Shown here one piece after another: positions 47,037 to 60,500 of a stretch of DNA of 64,000 nucleotides (its first letter is position 1; each line of letters opens with the position of its first letter). The stretch comes from Allium sativum (Eukaryota > Streptophyta > Magnoliopsida > Asparagales > Amaryllidaceae), in contig CM060926.1 in the NCBI GenBank assembly GCA_030737875.1, positions 169,221,079-169,285,078 of the forward strand, read 5' to 3'. The notes below the pieces were generated by a model, which did no database searches, was not told the DNA's origin, and worked only from the letters and a program-made list of their open reading frames with translations. Both the position numbers and the translations under genes were made by a program.

Positions 47037-50000
47037 AGTGGGCTAGGATTCATTATTTTATTATTATTTTTCTAGTTTAATTATAAATTCGCTAATTCAC
47101 GCTCTCTTCGTTCAATAGTTATTGATGCTGAAGTCCCAGACGAACTCCGTTGGTGATGAAAATTTATAGGCTACTATGTCTTAACGATACCATTCCAACA
47201 AAACTAGTTTCGTCGAATTCCGAATCAATTTGATTAGAAAACCTTGTTTTTAGCCTCATATGGCTGATCGATTCACAATTTTTTTCTCACGGCAACATAT
47301 GTGAAAACCCGTAACTTCCCCGTAAAGGAAAGTGTCGGATAGTTCGAGAACAAGCCACAACAGAACGCAGACGAAAGAACATTTCATTGTATATTACAAC
47401 AATGCATCAGATTACAAGAATATACAGAGTATAAATGAATATTACATAGAAATATCAGAGATTTAAATTACATTTAAACACATCGCAGCGGAAAATAATA
47501 CAATACACAACTAGAAGGGATATACGGATACAAAGCTTTCCGGATATCATTCCAGCTGTAAACCAGGATCCTGTGAATATAAATCTGCAAAACCAAAACT
47601 ACTAGCTGCCCGTGTCAAAAATAGGGGCACCCAGAGTTTAGGTTAAAACAATAAACTCCAGGTCAGTCATGTGACTGGTGTGAGAACTGAAACAGTTATT
47701 GATCTTTATTTTAAAGTTCGGTAAATCAAGGGACCACGCCGTATAACACGGAACGGGTTTCCTCCCAAGAATAACAGTGGATAAAACAAACGACGCAATG
47801 CTAAATAAAGAAAAATGAAGCTGTTATAAGACCCAGGTCCTATCACACAATGCAACGCAAGCCGGGGGATAGGGTTTTCCCTTATAACAGCCAAAGAATG
47901 CTTGATACGTTTAAAACAAATCATTTGATACTATTATAAGTGCATAGTGTATAAAACAACTTCAAATCATAAGTATCAATCATAGGCGGCATGGGTACCA
48001 TATATCATGTCGCCATATATAGGTTTACAAATAAAACCGCAAATGTCACGTATTTGGAAATTGGATTTCCGTCTGTGAACCGAAGCCAGGGATCGTCCTC
48101 TACCGATTCGTGACTCTCTAGCCCGAGCCACAGGATCAGAGCTCGAGTGACCCTTGGAGCGACAGGGCCGGTCCACCGATGTGGATTAAAATGCCTGAAC
48201 ACTACGTTTCCCCGCCCTTTGGGGCGTAAATGAGCCAACGAATGACTCCATCGGACCCGGATCGTCCGATCAAACCGAGGCGCCTCGCAACTGCAACAAC
48301 CACACAGGTGAAAAGTATATAAATGTCAGGGCTGGTAGGTCACTGACACCACCCTAGCTAGAAAGAAACGCATGCCCTCCCTGAGGTCCTCTCCCGTTTT
48401 TCGTTCACAACCGGGGTGCGAAACTCGCGAAGTAAACGTTACACAAAACTACGCCACAAAGGTCGTGCTTTGATCATCACCACAAGACTTTGCTTTTCAA
48501 CAGAAGCCTCGATCAATTGCCACTTAGGCATGCCACACAGGCAATTTTACTCCATGCGTTTGATATCCATCAGTATATAACCCCTGAGCTCGTACGTCTC
48601 AGAGAAGGGCGTTAAGCAAGAGAATAAATTCTCCGCCGCCAAACAGATATATATTTAATAGAGATCAATCACACGGACTAAAATCCAATGTCAGACACAC
48701 AGTCCATTTACAAGTCCGTTCTGGGTCTGAACGAAACCGGAGGCACCTAGTACCCCTCATATCCATCGATCTCCAAGCACGTCTGGACGATCACCAACTG
48801 TTTCCATCTTCTTGGGTGTACAGCCCAATCAAGATCATCAGTTATCACCCAAACGACGTGAAGACCTCCGGTCTTCGACCGTCGTCTTCATCTTCGACTT
48901 ATCGTCGTACCAGTTATTCAGAATGGGATAAACCCGGTCTTCCCGAATAACTCGCGTATATTTTAAATAAGTGTTACACAAACACAACATACGCCTCATT
49001 CCAATTCATCAGTCGCTAACCGTAAATTAATCAAGAGAATAATTCCCCAAATATTAACCCCGAAGGCCGAAACCAACATCAGATCAATATCCAGAAAACC
49101 ATTCTGCTTTGCTAACCGACAGTTAGTTTCTGATTTCACATTCATAGGGAAAGGTTCCCATTAATTTTATCCAAGATAAATTCCTGAATTTATTCTCTGA
49201 TCTTCCTTTGAATTTCGATTCAACTAGTCGGAATTAGCGAACCTTACCGTAGTAATCATTGGTTTTAATTTCCCAATCCTAGCCTATTCATCCCATGAAG
49301 TAAAACTGGTCTTACTTCATATCTAACACCACGGTGTTATCGGTAAATTCAATTACCATTTCACGTTCAAATCTAATTAAAGATTTAACTATCGCCTGGA
49401 GCAAAACTGGTGATACTCCATTTTCGATCATTTCAATCTAATTAAAGATTCATTAAAACTCCACTTAGTTTTAATCTTCGACTGGGTTAAAGAATCAGTG
49501 TCATTTAAAACACGGTTCACGATAAACCCAAAATCACATTCATTAATTATCGGGTTAAAGAACGAGTGTTATTTAAAACACTGTCCACGATAAACCTAAA
49601 GATCAATATCAATTCAATCCCAATTAAATATTATTTGATTGGTACACTTCATTAAATCTAAAATAAAAAGATTTAATCTTTTCTCAACTGGGTTCAAGAA
49701 TAGTGTTAGTGAAGACACCATTCACGACAAACCCAAGTCACATTTGATATTCAATACAAGGCTCTGAATAGAAAATATATCGGCTTATATTCAATATCAA
49801 ATTCTACGTCTAGCAAATATCGTATTGGAAATAACGATGTATATGTATATCTTTCAAATTCCCATAACAATATCTGTATCATCACGAAATCCAACATCGA
49901 AATAATCCAAAGACAATTTCGATTCAAATCCATTCCAATATAATTATTGGAAATTCTGGTTATTTTCAAAACCATTTCAAATTCAATTTATTTATTTTAA

Positions 50001-50625
50001 AATAAATAGAATTATAATTCTATTTCAAAATTAGTTCATTTCGATAAAAATCTATTTTTATCTTTTCAAATATGGAGTTTTTCATCCTGATTCTTTCTAA
50101 ATCATTTCTTATGATTTTACCCAAATTATTACTATTTTTAATAATTTTATCATGGCCCGTACAGTCGATTTCCATCAACGGCCATCGAACTGCACTTACA
50201 GCGACCTTTTTCAAATTTGATTTGGACATAATTCCAAATCCAACCGTTAGATTTCTAATTTCCAATATTCGTTAGAAAGCTCTTTTCGATACGAACCCAA
50301 CGGTTCCGGTTTTAGGAGAATCCGACGGTCGGATCTCCCGTAATGTCGGCTTGAAATAAATGGTCGAAATTCACGAACTACCGCGGCGCGGCTCGTTCTA
50401 TTCTGGCCATTATATTATATATATAATATATATTTCGTTGATTTCTATTTAAACGAATTATATAGATAGTTTTAAATTCGTTTCAAAAACAATTTCAACT
50501 TCCATTTCAATTCAAATCAAAATTGAATTCTTCTTTATAAATTCGTTTTAAAATTCATTTCTATCCAATTCAAATTTCAATTCAATTTGAATTCATTTCA
50601 ATTCGCTTTCAATTCAATTTGAATT

Positions 50626-50788
50626 CGTTTTCAATTTAATTCATTTCGAAATCGTTTTCAATTCAATTCATTTCGAAATCGTTTTCAATTCAATTCATTT
50701 CGAAATCGTTTTCAATTCAATTCATTTCGAAATCGTTATATATTCAATTCATTTCGAAATCGTTATATATTCAATTCATTTCGAAATG
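50626..50788. repeat. 27-bp tandem array in E 3' LTR, 6 units
   Basis: Units of TTCAATTCAATTCATTTCGA plus AATCGTT, each with the 10-bp palindrome ATTTCGAAAT. Two flavours (TTTTCAATTC and TATATATTC) are grouped, which indicates expansion by slippage or unequal exchange. Confidence 0.9.
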
Positions 50789-51805
50789 AATAAAATCAAT
50801 ATAAATATCGTTCACGTCAAAATGGCGTCAATCTATCAACGCGGCTTCATATATTTCAATTTTCAAATATTCTACTTCAAATATTTCTTTTTCAAATATT
50901 TCTATTCAAATATTTCATTTCAAATATTTCTATTTCAAAACTGGAATGAGGCCCAGACAATTATCACATAATGTTAATTATATGGATTTTCTACAACACA
51001 TGTATATATCAACAACGATGAATAATCAACCATCATCCAAAGTGCATTCTACACTGTACAAGCATCAAATATAAATATTCAACGCTTATAACAGTCTGTC
51101 ATTCAATCGATCGACATACAACTAAACAATCGGGATTAGTGTACGTCAAATATCATCCCAATACCCGTGTGGGGTTTCAAGCAATCACACACAGATTTTT
51201 ATTTGTGCTGTTGGGCGATGTGTAAAATTTATCGTCCCAATCAATGTCCTTCAAATAGGTGTACATAAACAAATCGTCCGGTTTGTAAATGAATATTTAT
51301 TTATTCTCATTCACGTTAAAAATTATATTTTTAACGATAAAATATTTTATTCAGTTCATTTATTCAATAAAATGATATTTTTACTTTTCTAATTTATTTT
51401 AGAAAATTTCGGCGGCATAACGGCACGATACTAGAAACGGGACAAGGCCTAGCCTTATCCCCGGTCTAGTGAAGGCCCACGCCATTCACACATCAATCAA
51501 ATCAATTTCATTTCACCAAACAATTCAATTCAAACCAAATAATCTAACCAACTACACAACCAAACAATTTAACAAATAAGCCATCCATGGTCTGTGGATG
51601 ACGGGTGTCGGGTGCTACTAAACACCGTCTGCATCCTAGTATATATATATAACTAGAAAAATTAAATTGAAAGGTGAGAAGTTCTCACAAATAGCTATCC
51701 AAATCTCCACGACACTTCTAATGCAGGAAATCTTCACTGTTCTCGTCTCTTATCACTTTCTTCGCCCGTATTCTCTACATATGTAAAAATCGAATTTTTA
51801 CTTCG

Positions 51806-52043
51806 CTATTCAATATATAAAAATCACATTTTTACCTTGCTATTCAATTTATAAAAATCACATTTTTACTTCGATGTTCAATATATAAAAATCACATTTT
51901 TACTTCGCTATTCAATATATAAAAATCACATTTTTACTATGCTATTCAATATATAAAAATCACATTTTTACTTCGATGTTCAATATATAAAAATCACATT
52001 TTTACTTCGATGTTCAATATATAAAAATCACATTTTTATATTC
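51806..52043. repeat. 34-bp hairpin array in E 3' LTR, 7 units
   Basis: Each unit holds TAAAAAT-CAC-ATTTTTA, a perfect 7-bp inverted repeat with a 3-base loop, separated by CTTCG(C/A)T(A/G)TTCAATA-type spacers. More degenerate units (AAAATTATATTTTT types) continue to about 52340. Confidence 0.9.
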
Positions 52044-53775
52044 TCTAGTGTATAAAAATCATATTTTTAACTTCTTGCATATATAAAAATTATATTTTCA
52101 ACCTTTCTATGATATAAAAATTATATTTTTACAACGCCCACCTCATAATAAAAATCCCATCTTTTCTATGAACAAAAATCCTATTTTTGATTAAGTAAAA
52201 ATCGAACCTTTTCTCCATGACGAAAATTTATCTCTTCATAAAAAATCATATTTTTATACGGCTAAAATTCATATCCTCTTCTAACTAAAAATTATATTTT
52301 TATATAACTAAAGATGATATATATATTTTTATATTTTTAAAGCCATATTATATATATTTTATACTGAAAATAAATCAATATAAATAAATAAATAAGATCA
52401 GATTTGAAAACAATGTTATTTATAATAAAAATCACAACTTTAATAACCTATCATCCCATCCTAATTACTTGAATAATTAAAATTAAAATTAAACTCTATT
52501 ATCATAAAAATAAATAAATAAATAAAATAATAAAAGAACTTACTGGGGAAATGGGGTTGGAGAAGGCGGCCTGACAGCCGGAGGAGGAGGCGCCGGGGAC
52601 GGAGGTCCCCTCCAGTGGTGGCGCCGATCTCGGCTTTAGGGTTTGCAGGCGGGGGTCTTCGATTGGAGCAACGGGTTTGAGCCCTGGGCTCGCGCGAGAG
52701 GAAGAAGGCTAGAGGGTGATCGACGGAGGGGCTCGCCTCGAGGCCAGAGCGGTGGCGCGGTTGTGCGACGTGGGGCTGAGCGGGGTCGGGTTTCCTAGGG
52801 CACGGTTTTTTTTTTATTTTTTTCTCTTTTTTTTTGGTTCTGAGAAGTCAACGAGTGGAGGGAGATAAAGGGGAGGATTTATATTTAAATATTTTATTGT
52901 TTTTAATTGCAAAAAGGTAACTTTTTAACACGTACTCGAAATCAAGCCCACCGACTGTCGCCCCTAGCGTTTTACCCCCGTTCCGAACACAATGGGGTAT
53001 GTTTCGTAGGTTGATTCGATCGTTTGAATCAGTTTCCGTTGAATTTACATTTTAAATCATTATATTGAATTTTAAACGTACATTTCAAATTACCGGGGTC
53101 ACATACTAATTAGAAAAATTCCAGAAAAATATTTTCTAGCTTCGTATAGACGATACGGTCCTAACAAAACTAGTTTCGTCGAATTCTGAGACCGTTTGAA
53201 AAATGGCCAATTTCCAGTCGATTAAAATCAACTGAAACTGGTCAAACGCGTTTGCCACGCTCACATATTGATTCAGAAAATTATGAAATTTGGAATCTAG
53301 CAATAACTTGACATCCCGGACCCAACAAAACTGGTTTCGTCGAAATCCGAGGTCGTTTGCAAAATTCCCAATTTTAAGGGCCTGAATTCCATAGCGACTA
53401 TTCAGAATTTTCAACTGGACATATCTTTTGATTCCCGCTATGAAATCTTGATTTTTCGGATTCGTTGGAAAGATATTATCAAATAGATCCTAATGTTTTT
53501 GGTTTCACTAAAATCCGGATTGTTTTGCACCCGGTATGTTCAATTGAAGTTTGAAATCGAATTATCGAACTACCGCGCCATTTTCAATTCCTTTTATAAA
53601 TATAAATAAATTATTTATATTCTAACGACGATCTATATAACTATATACGTTCTACTTATATTCAAAATAAATTTTCGTCGATATTATTTAAATTAATTCA
53701 TTTTAAATAATCAAAATTCTCTAAAATTGCCAAAATAAAAATTTTAAACTGGCCCAGATTTTCGAGTTGTTACAA

Positions 53776-53790
53776 TCTCCCCCACTTAAA
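53776..53790 (-). other. E polypurine tract
   Basis: Minus strand TTTAAGTGGGGGAGA adjoining the 3' LTR start. Confidence 0.9.
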
Positions 53791-54795
53791 ACTTTTCGTC
53801 CCCGAAAAGGAACGAAGTCGAAAGTGGTTTGATCAATCAACTCTATGTTCGATCCGGCTTCCATTCTCCAACTTTTCAGTTTCCGAGAATTTTCAAAAAT
53901 TCAAAAATTTGGCTAACACCCTAAATTTTCGAAAAATTTCACCATAACCTCCCCTGCAACGGGAGCATCGGGGAATTTCAAATAGCTTCCCCGGTACTTC
54001 TAATCTCAAAAAAGAAAAAGAAAAAGCCAAGCGGCTAGCCAATAGGCTCATAAAATCATCATCACCCAAACAAAACAGTAAATTGTGTAGTAAACATGTA
54101 CCTATTTGTCGGGCAAACAAATTTTATTCTCTGCTCTAGCCTCCTTGCTATGATCTGTTCAATGTAAGTACAAGTATATGCAAGCAAATGCGACCAAATT
54201 CCCAATACAATTCACTTTTTGGTACAATTTGACTAAATGGTTCAAATTTTAATTAATCCAACAATAATCAAACAACGCAACCATCAATCAATTAGTTGAT
54301 TAGCTTTTCAAATTCATAACTTTGATACATAGTCAAAAATCACATTTTTGATGCCAAATCACAACAATAAATCCTATATATCTTTGGTTCTCACACCAGT
54401 CAATAGGAAATATAGAAATCTCACTTTTGTTACTCGAAAATAAATACTGGCGACAGTGCCCCATCACCAGAATTATCCCCGAGCAACTAGAGTATGATTC
54501 CATAACTATCCAGTACATTAAAACTTCGAATACTCGTTTGCAAGGCACATATGCAAAATCTTTATATATCGGATTGTCCCGATCAATGTAGAATACATAA
54601 TCAAATACGAATAGTTGATTTAAATTTTCAAAACAAAATTTGTTTTCATTTTAAAAATATACTCTTCATACTCGTTCTAGGATACTATTGATCCCATCTC
54701 TAACGAGTCATCCCCGTTGGATATTACTAATCCAATATCTGATGAATTCTTTCGTACGGTTCTAACGTGTCTTGTTCTCTGCTTTGTAAACCAAA

Positions 54796-54807
54796 GCTCT
54801 GATACCA
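54796..54807 (-). other. E primer binding site
   Basis: Minus strand TGGTATCAGAGC, two bases from the 5' LTR, initiator-Met tRNA type. Identical to the PBS of Gy1 and Gy2. Confidence 0.95.
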
Positions 54808-57800
54808 ACTGCGAAAACCCGTAACTTCCCCGTAAAGGAAAGTGTCAGATAGTTCGAGAACAAGCCACAACAGAACGCAGACGAAAGAACATTTCATTGT
54901 ATATTACAACAATGCATCAGATTACAAGAATATACAGAGTATAAATGAATATTACACAGAAATATCATAGATTTAAATTACATTTAAACACATCGCAGCG
55001 GAAAATAATACAATACATAACTAGAAGGGATATACGGATACAAAGCTTTCCGGATATCATTCCAGCTGTAAACCAGGATCCTGTGAATATAAATCTGCAA
55101 AACCAAAACTACTAGCTGCCCGTGTCAAAAATAGGGGCACCCAGAGTTTAGGTTAAAACAATAAACTCCAGGTCAGTCATGTGACTGGTGTGAGAACTGA
55201 AACAGTTATTGATCTTTATTTTAAAGTTCGGTAAATCAAGGGACCACGCCGTATAACACGGAACGGGTTTCCTCCCAAGAATACCAGTGGATAAAACAAA
55301 CGACGCAATGCTAAATAAAGAAAAATGAAGCTGTTATAAGACCCAGGTCCTATCACACAATGCAACACAAGCCGGGGGATAGGGTTTTCCCTTATAACAG
55401 CCAAAGAATGCTTGATACATTTAAAACAAATCATTTGATACTATTATAAGTGCATAGTGTATAAAACAACTTCAAATCATAAGTATCAATCATAGGCGGC
55501 ATGGGTACCATATATCATGTCGCCATATATAGGTTTACAAATAAAACCGCAAATGTCACGTATTTGGAAATTGGATTTCCGTCTGTGAACCGAGGCCAGG
55601 GATCGTCCTCTACCGATTCGTGACTCTCTAGCCCGAGCCACAGGATCAGAGCTCGAGTGACCCTTGGAGCGACAGGACCGGTCCACCTATGTGGATTAAA
55701 ATGCCTGAACACTACGTTTCCCCGCCCTTTGGGGCGTAAATGAGCCAACGAATGACTCCATCGGACCCGGATCGTCCGATCAAACCGAGGCGCCTCGCAA
55801 CTGCAACAACCACACAGGTGAAAAGTATATAAATGTCAGGGCTGGTAGGTCACTGACACCACCCTAGCTAGAAAGAAACGCATGCCCTCCCTAAGGTCCT
55901 CTCCCGTTTTTGGTTAACAACCGGGGTGCGAAACTCGCGAAGTAAACGTTACATAAAGCTACGCCACAAAGGCCGTGCTTTGATCATCACCACAAGACTT
56001 TGCTTTTCAACAGAAGCCTCGATCAATTGCCACTTAGGCATGCCACACAGGCAATTTTACTCCATGCGTTTGATATCCATCAGTATATAACCCCTGAGCT
56101 CGTACGTCTCAGAGAAGGGCGTTAAGCAAGAGAATAAATTCTCCGCCGCCAAACAGATATATATTTAATAGAGATCAATCACACGGACTAAAATCCAATG
56201 TCAGACACACAGTCCATTTACAAGTGCGTTCTGGGTCTGAACGAAACCGGAGGCACCTAGTACCCCGCATATCCATCGATCTCTAAGCACGTCTGGACGA
56301 TCACCAACTGTTTCCATCTTCTTGGGTGTACAGCCCAATCAAGATCATCAGTTATCACCCAAACGATGTGAAGACCTCTGGTCTTCGACCGCCGTCTTCA
56401 TCTTCGACTTATCGTCGTACCAGTTATTCAGAATGGGATAAACCCGGTCTTCCCGAATAACTCGCGTATATTTTAAATAAGTGTTACACAAACACAACAT
56501 ACGCCTCATTCCAATTCATCAGTCACTAACCGTAAATTAATCAAGAGAATAATTCCCTAAATATTAACCCCGAAGGCCGAAACCAACATCAGATCAATAT
56601 CCAGAAAACCATTCTGCTTAGCTAACCGACAGTTAGTTTCTGATTTCACATTCATAGGGAAAGGTTCCCATTAATTTTATCCAAGATAAATTCCTGAATT
56701 TATTCTCTGATCTTCCTTTGAATTTCGATTCAACTAGTCGGAATTAGCGAACCTTACCGTAGTAATCATTGGTTTTAATTTCCCAATCCCAGCCTATTCA
56801 TCCCATGAAGTAAAACTGGTCTTACTTCATATCTAACACCACGGTGTTATCGGTAAATTCAATTACCATTTCACGTTCAAATCTAATTAAAGATTTAACT
56901 ATCGCCTGGAGGAAAACTGGTGATACTTCATTTTCGATCATTTCAATCTAATTAAAGATTCATTAAAACTCCACTTAGTTTTAATCTTCGACTGGGTTAA
57001 AGAATCAGTGTCATTTAAAACACGGTTCACGATAAACCCAAAATCACATTCATTAATTATCGGGTTAAAGAACGAGTGTTATTTAAAACACTATCCACGA
57101 TAAACCCAAAGATCAATATCAATTCAATCCCGATTAAATATTATTTAATTGGTACACTTCATTAAATCTAAAATAAAAAGATTTAATCTTTTCTCAACTG
57201 GGTTCAAGAACAGTGTTAGTGAAGACACCATTCACGACAAACCCAAATCACATTTGATATTCAATATAAGGCTCTGAATAGAAAATATATCGGCTTATAT
57301 TCAATATCAAATTCTACGACTAGCAAATATCATATTGGAAATAACGATGTATATGTATATCTTTCAAATTCCCATAACAATATCTGTATCATCACGAAAT
57401 CCAACATCGAAATAATCCAAAGACATTTTCGATTCAAATCCATTCCAATATAATTATTGGAAATTCTGGTTATTTTCAAAACCATTTCAAATTCAATTTA
57501 TTTATTTTAAAATAAATAGAATTATAATTCTATTTCAAAATTAGTTCATTTCGATAAAAATCTATTTTTATCTTTTCAAATATGGAGTTTTTCATCCCGA
57601 TTCTTTCTAAATCATTTCTTATGATTTTACCCAAATTATTACTGTTTTTAATAATTTTATCAAGGCCCGTACAGTCGATTTCCATCAACGGCCATCGAAC
57701 TGCACTTACAGCGACCTTTTTCAAATTTGATTTGGACATAATTCCAAATCCAACTGTTAGATTTCTAATTTCCAATATTCTTTAGAAAGATCTTTTCGAT

Positions 57801-58136
57801 ACGAACCCAACGGTTCCAGTTTTATGAGAATCCGACGGTCGGATCTCCCATAATGTCTGTTTGAAATAAATGGTCGAAATTCACGAACTGCCGCGGCGCG
57901 GCGCGTTCTATTCAGGCCATTATATTATATATATAATATATATTTCGTCGATTTCTATTTAAACGAATTATATAGATAGTTTTAAATTCATTTCAAAAAC
58001 AATTTCAACTTCCATTTCAATTCAAATCAAAATTGAATTCTTCTTTATAAATTCGTTTTAAAATTCATTTCTATCCAATTCAAATTTCAATTCAATATGA
58101 ATTCATTTCAATTCGCTTTCAATTCAATTTGAATTC

Positions 58137-58380
58137 GTTTTCAATTTAATTCATTTCGAAATCGTTTTCAATTTAATTCATTTCGAAATCGTTTTCAATT
58201 CAATTCATTTCGAAATCGTTTTCAATTCAATTCATTTCAAAATCGTTTTCAATTCAATTCATTTCGAAATCGTTATATATTCAATTCATTTCGAAATCGT
58301 TATATATTCAATTCATTTCGAAATCGTTATATATTCAATTCATTTCGAAATCGTTATATATTCAATTCATTTCGAAATGA
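58137..58380. repeat. 27-bp tandem array in E 5' LTR, 9 units
   Basis: Same unit as the 3' LTR array but nine copies, one with a mutated palindrome (ATTTCAAAAT). Confidence 0.9.
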
Positions 58381-59213
58381 ATAAAATCGATATAAATATC
58401 GTTCACGTCAAAATGGCGTCAATCTATCAACGCGGCTTCATATATTTCAATTTTCAAATATTCTACTTCAAATATTTCTTTTTCAAATATTTCATTTCAA
58501 ATATTTCTATTTCAAAACTGGAATGAGGACCAGACAATTACCACATAATGTTAATTATATGGATTTTCTACAACACATGTATATATCAACAACGATGAAT
58601 AATCAACCACCATCCAAAGTGCATTCTACACTGTACAAGCATCAAATATAAATATTCAACGCTTATAACAGTCTGTCAATCAATCGATCGACATACAACT
58701 AAACAATCGGGATTAGTGTACGTCAAATATCATCCCAATACCCGTGTGGGGTTTCAAGCAATCACACACAGATTTTTATTTGTGCAGTTGGGCGATGTGT
58801 AAAATTTATCGTCCCAATCAATGTCCTTCAAATAGGTGTACATAAACAAACCGTCCGGTTTGTAAATGAATATTTATTTATTCTCATTCACGTTAAAAAT
58901 TATATTTTCAACGATAAAATATTTTATTCAGTTCATTTATTCAATAAAATGATATTTTTTACTTTTCTAATTTATTTTAGAAAATTTCGGTGGCATAACG
59001 GCACGATACAAGAAACGGGACAAGGCCTAGCCATATCCCCGGTCTAGTGAAGGCCCACGCCATTCACACATCAATCAAATCAATTTCATTTCACCAAACA
59101 ATTCAATTCAAACCAAATAATCTAACCAACTACACAATCAAACAATTTAACAAACAAGCCATCCATGGTCTGTGCATGACGGGTGTCGGGTGCTACTAAA
59201 CACCGTCTGCATC

Positions 59214-60161
59214 CTAGTATATATATATAACTAGAAAAATTAAATTGAAAGGTGAGAAGTTCTCACAAATAGCTATCCAAATCTCCACGGCACTTCTAAT
59301 GCAGGAAATCTTCACTGTTCTCGTCTCTTATCACTTTCTTCGCCCGTATTCTCTACATATGTAAAAATCGAATTTTTACTTCGCTATTCAATATATAAAA
59401 ATCACATTTTTACCTTGCTATTCAATTTATAAAAATCACATTTTTACTTCGATGTTCAATATATAAAAATCACATTTTTACTTCGCTATTCAATATATAA
59501 AAATCACATTTTTACTTCGCTATTCAATATATAAAAATCACATTTTTACTATGCTATTCAATATATAAAAATCACATTTTTACTTCGATGTTCAATATAT
59601 AAAAATCACATTTTTACTTCGATGTTCAATATATAAAAATCACATTTTTATGTTCTCTAGTGTATAAAAATCATATTTTTAACTTCTTGCTTATATAAAA
59701 ATTATATTTTCAACCTTTCTATGATATAAAAATTATATTTTTACAACGCCCACCTCATAATAAAAATCCCATCTTTTCTATGAACAAAAATCCTATTTTT
59801 GATTATGTAAAAATCGAACCTTTTCTCCATGACGAAAATTTATCTCTTCATAAAAAATCATATTTTTATACGGCTAAAATTCATATCCTCTTCTAACTAA
59901 AAATTATATTTTTATATAACTAAAGATGATATATATATTTTTATATTTTTAAAGCCATAGTATATATATTTTATACTGAAAATAAATCAATATAAATAAA
60001 TAAATAAGATCAGATTTGAAAACAATGTTATTTATAATAAAAATCACAACTTTAATAACCTATCATCCCATCCTAATTACTTGAATAATTAAAATTAAAA
60101 TTAAAATTAAACTCTGTTATCATAAAAATAAATAAATAAATAAAATAAAATAAAAACTTAC
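59214..60161 (-). other. Predicted LTR intron in E 5' LTR
   Basis: Minus strand CCCCA/GTAAGTTTTTATTTTA at 60161 and TATATATATACTAG/GATGCAGACGG at 59214. A second acceptor TTTTTCTAG lies ~17 bases earlier. Length 948 nt (908 in the 3' LTR, 51636-52543). AT-rich throughout and containing the whole hairpin array. No transcript evidence. Confidence 0.35.
59384..59655. repeat. 34-bp hairpin array in E 5' LTR, 8 units
   Basis: Same hairpin unit as at 51806, with one additional copy. Degenerate units continue to about 59960. Confidence 0.9.
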
Positions 60162-60455
60162 TGGGGAAATGGGGTTGGAGAAGGCGGCCTAACAGCCGGA
60201 GGAGGAGGCGCCGGGGACAGAGGTCCCTTCCAGTGGTGGCGCCGATCTCGGCTTTTGGGTTTGCAGGCGGGGGTCTTTAATTGGGGCAACGGGTTTGAGC
60301 CCTGGGCTCGCGCGAGAGGAAGAAGGCCAGAGGGTGATCGACGGAGGGGCTCGCCTCGAGGCCAGAGCGGTGGCGTGGTTGTGCGACGTGGGGCTGAGCG
60401 GGGTCGGGTTTCCTAGGGCACGGGTTTTTTTTTCTTTTTTTTTTGGTTCTGAGAA
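60162..60455 (-). other. GC-rich leader of E (candidate first exon)
   Basis: A GC-rich island in an AT-rich LTR. The 110-codon frame 60521-60189 is proline/serine/arginine-rich, starts upstream of the presumed start site and has no recognisable domain, so I do not call it a gene. It shares only ACAGCCGGAG and a little more with the leader of B. The 3' LTR copy is at 52544-52840. Confidence 0.5.
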
Positions 60456-60485
60456 GTCAACGAGGGGAGGGAGATAAAGGGGAGG

Positions 60486-60500
60486 ATTTATATTTAAATA
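60486..60500 (-). promoter_or_regulatory. E 5' LTR TATA box (candidate)
   Basis: Minus strand TATTTAAATATAAATCC, 890 bp from the LTR's 5' end, followed by CCTCCCCTTTATCTCCCTCC where a start site would be expected. The copy in the 3' LTR is at 52876-52892. Confidence 0.5.

Larger units (their letters stand above)
44199..47299 (-). repeat. Copy C LTR, third segment
   Basis: From the TA tract to the E insertion site. In order: TATCGTCGATTTCCATTT (as in B and E), an AT-rich array with ~20-25 bp steps (TTCTTTTACATAAAAATG-type, 44540-45420), the GTGAGGAGTTCTCACC block (46005), a GC-rich leader (46245-47010), a TATA box, and U3. It ends ...GGCAACATA with ACATA as TSD. Confidence 0.8.
47300..53774 (-). 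repeat. E 3' LTR (6475 bp)
   Basis: Plus strand TGTGAAAACCCGTAAC ... TCGAGTTGTTACA. Contents by plus coordinate: U5-like part with short repeats (47300-50400), TA tract (50410), 27-bp array (50626-50788), 34-bp hairpin array (51806-52043), GC-rich leader (52550-52810), TATA (52876-52892), U3 (52893-53774). Confidence 0.95.
53775..54809 (-). mobile_element. E internal domain, 1.0 kb, non-coding
   Basis: Between PPT and PBS. The longest frames are 75 codons (53893-54120) and 71 codons (54333-54548), without any retroelement motif. The region resembles the internal fragment of copy A (3345-5052) in several blocks, so this minimal interior is a family trait and not a private deletion. Confidence 0.88.

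Noticed and set aside
50020..50275. Frames repeated in copies A and E (for example 103-312, 50020-50265, 57530-57775) as a conserved small protein
   Set aside because: They recur because the LTR recurs. In B and C the same segment does not keep the frame, and frames exist on both strands.
51806..52043. CRISPR-like array
   Set aside because: Spacers are not unique, units are contiguous 34-bp repeats in a plant LTR, and there are no cas genes.
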